DNA from: Anaerolineae bacterium | GTDB taxonomy: Bacteria > Chloroflexota > Anaerolineae > E26-bin7 | Assembly: GCA_029933115.1 (NCBI GenBank) | Contig: JAOZOT010000240.1 | Coordinates: 1 to 5,848 of the forward strand | Reading direction: 5' to 3' | DNA length: 5,848 bases | Shown here: positions 4,808-5,848 of the stretch, piece by piece | Layout: each line of letters begins with the position of its first letter | Numbering within the stretch: position 1 is the stretch's first letter | Notes under the pieces: generated by a model | Seen by the model: only the letters and a program-made list of their open reading frames with translations | Databases searched by the model: none | What the model was told of the DNA's origin: nothing | Made by a program: the position numbers and the translations under genes

Positions 4808-5641
4808 TCACCTCACCAGTTTAGAGGGGCGAGGAGGGGTGGCGAACATGTAACCAACCCCACGCACGTTCAGGATATACCGGGGGTGGGCTGGGTCGGG
4901 CTCGATTTTCTGGCGCAACCGTCGGATGTGCACACGGATGATGTCACGGGCCTCGCGCTCATCACAGTCATAGTTTTGCACCTCGCGCACCAGATCTCGG
5001 CAACTGAGAACTTGATCGGCCCTCCCCATCAGGCAGGCCAGCAACCTGAACTCTGTAGGAGTCAGATTTAACAATTGACCGTGCAGAGTAGCGATGTGTT
5101 TCTGCAGATCCACGATGATCCCCCCAGATTGCAAAAAGCGCGCTCTTTTGGACTGATCGCCTTTGGAGGCAACGGTCGGTATTTCATCTTCTTCCTCTTC
5201 GGCTTTCAGTGCCCTCAGCATCTCTTCTACTTTGGCCACCAGTTCCTGACGGCGCCTCTCTTGCCGCTGCCTGGCCAGACCGCTCTCCACGCTGGCCACT
5301 ATCTCCTGAGCACCGCAGGGTTTAATGAGATAGTCATAGGCTCCCCGGCGCATGGCCTGGATAGCCGATTCCAAACTGCCATAGGCGGTCAACATAATGA
5401 CTACCGTATCCGGTGAGAGCCTCTTGGCTGCTTCCATCACTTGCAGGCCATCTACCTCTTTCATCACCAGGTCGGCCAGAACCAGATCAAAGGTCTCTTC
5501 TTCCAGTTTTTGCAGGGCTTCTTCGCCGTTCCTGGCGCTGGCAACCCGGTAACCTTCCAAAGAGAGAATCTCTGCCAGTGAAAGGCGTGTGACTTCCTCG
5601 TCGTCCACGACGAGGATTTTGGGTCGGTCAAACTCGTTCAT
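4808..5641 (-). CDS. Response regulator: NtrC-like receiver + long coiled linker + OmpR/PhoB-type winged helix
   Basis: This 277-residue protein is a cytoplasmic two-component transcription factor. Residues about 7-120 form a receiver: acidic pair D13/D14, phospho-acceptor D57 in VLADLVM, switch T85 in MLTAYG, Y104 and K107 in DYLIKP. Residues about 171-268 form an OmpR/PhoB winged helix, seen as LTPTEFRLL (193-201), the recognition-helix region VHIRRLRQKIE and the wing RYILNVRGVGY. Between them lies a charged, probably coiled stretch (about 120-160), which makes the protein longer than the roughly 230 residues usual for this family. The receiver's AMRRGAYDYLIKP segment looks more like NtrC-type receivers than OmpR-type ones. 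The ATG at 5641 has AGGAG six bases upstream. No histidine kinase gene is adjacent. A terminator just downstream makes it a separate transcription unit. Family assignment is secure; the targets are inferred (see the phased repeats at 4688-4720). Confidence 0.95.
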   Translation of the reverse strand: MNEFDRPKILVVDDEEVTRLSLAEILSLEGYRVASARNGEEALQKLEEETFDLVLADLVMKEVDGLQVMEAAKRLSPDTVVIMLTAYGSLESAIQAMRRGAYDYLIKPCGAQEIVASVESGLARQRQERRRQELVAKVEEMLRALKAEEEEDEIPTVASKGDQSKRARFLQSGGIIVDLQKHIATLHGQLLNLTPTEFRLLACLMGRADQVLSCRDLVREVQNYDCDEREARDIIRVHIRRLRQKIEPDPAHPRYILNVRGVGYMFATPPRPSKLVR

Positions 5642-5848
5642 TCTGAGCTCCTGGCGTATTTCACCCTCCCGCCGGATAGTGCGCCCTTCAGTGCGTCCCT
5701 GAGGCGCTGATGAGCCTTAAGAGATTATCCGGGTAGCGAGGTGCTTTCGGCGGGGCCAAAGCCTTCGGGCTGCTTTCAGGTCCAAACAGGGCAACAACAC
5801 TTAAGGGGGAGACTACCCACAAGCGCCCACTACGAGCAAGAGTTGCGG
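5642..5848 (-). promoter_or_regulatory. Non-coding leader of the DNA-binding response regulator
   Basis: No gene is visible in these 207 bases on either strand. A GATAAT hexamer (5724-5729, minus strand) could be a -10 but lacks a -35 partner. GGGTAG/CTACCC (5813-5818 and 5731-5736 on the plus strand) can pair over a 76-base interior that holds a small AGCC-CGAA-GGCT hairpin around 5760-5771. No known riboswitch consensus is recognised. The promoter assignment is weak. Confidence 0.3.

Noticed and set aside
5642..5848. Riboswitch or ribozyme in the leader of the response regulator (CTGATGAG on the plus strand, GGGTGAAA near the start codon)
   Set aside because: The short matches to hammerhead/fluoride-type and FMN-type motifs are isolated; the other conserved elements of those RNAs are missing.
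1..5848. CRISPR arrays, tRNA or rRNA genes, insertion sequences
   Set aside because: No short regularly spaced repeats, no tRNA-like cloverleaf or rRNA sequence, and no transposase or terminal inverted repeats were seen. The only long repeat is the 302-bp coding duplication.

Overview
The window comes from a bacterium. Every gene lies on the minus strand, with AGGAGG-type ribosome binding sites, one clear intrinsic terminator, and receiver and OmpR-type winged-helix domains. Genes read from high to low coordinates. The gene repertoire (roadblock/LC7 domains, DUF4388/PATAN, response regulators without adjacent kinases) and the fairly high GC content of the genes are reminiscent of Chloroflexota or other deep-branching environmental bacteria. 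That taxonomic guess is an inference from gene style only.

Layout in transcription order. (1) 5642-5848 is non-coding leader. (2) 4808-5641 encodes a DNA-binding response regulator, followed by a strong terminator at 4725-4758. (3) 4606-4724 is an AT-rich regulatory region with 11-bp-phased TGTAAC direct repeats and an extended -10. (4) A co-directional cluster follows: a receiver-roadblock fusion (3727-4605), a DUF4388-roadblock protein (3032-3685), a Cys-rich roadblock-like protein (2303-2908), two small three-helix membrane proteins (1933-2298 and 1609-1929), a second Cys-rich roadblock-like protein (682-1482), and a single-domain roadblock protein (88-597) that resembles the output half of the receiver-roadblock fusion. 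(5) 1-87 is the downstream flank.

Working model (inference): the DNA-binding regulator controls the cluster through the phased repeats. The cluster itself is a signalling assembly built from five roadblock-type domains and a membrane pair. One roadblock is fused to a phospho-receiver, so two-component signalling could feed directly into roadblock dimers. No Ras-like GTPase (MglA type) and no histidine kinase is encoded here, so those partners are either elsewhere or not used.

The most striking sequence feature is a perfect 302-bp direct repeat (1164-1465 and 2590-2891) inside the two Cys-rich roadblock genes, with sharp divergence at both edges. This suggests gene conversion or a very recent segmental duplication. 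The two copies flank the membrane-protein pair in the same reading frame, so recombination between them would excise the pair and leave an intact chimeric roadblock gene.
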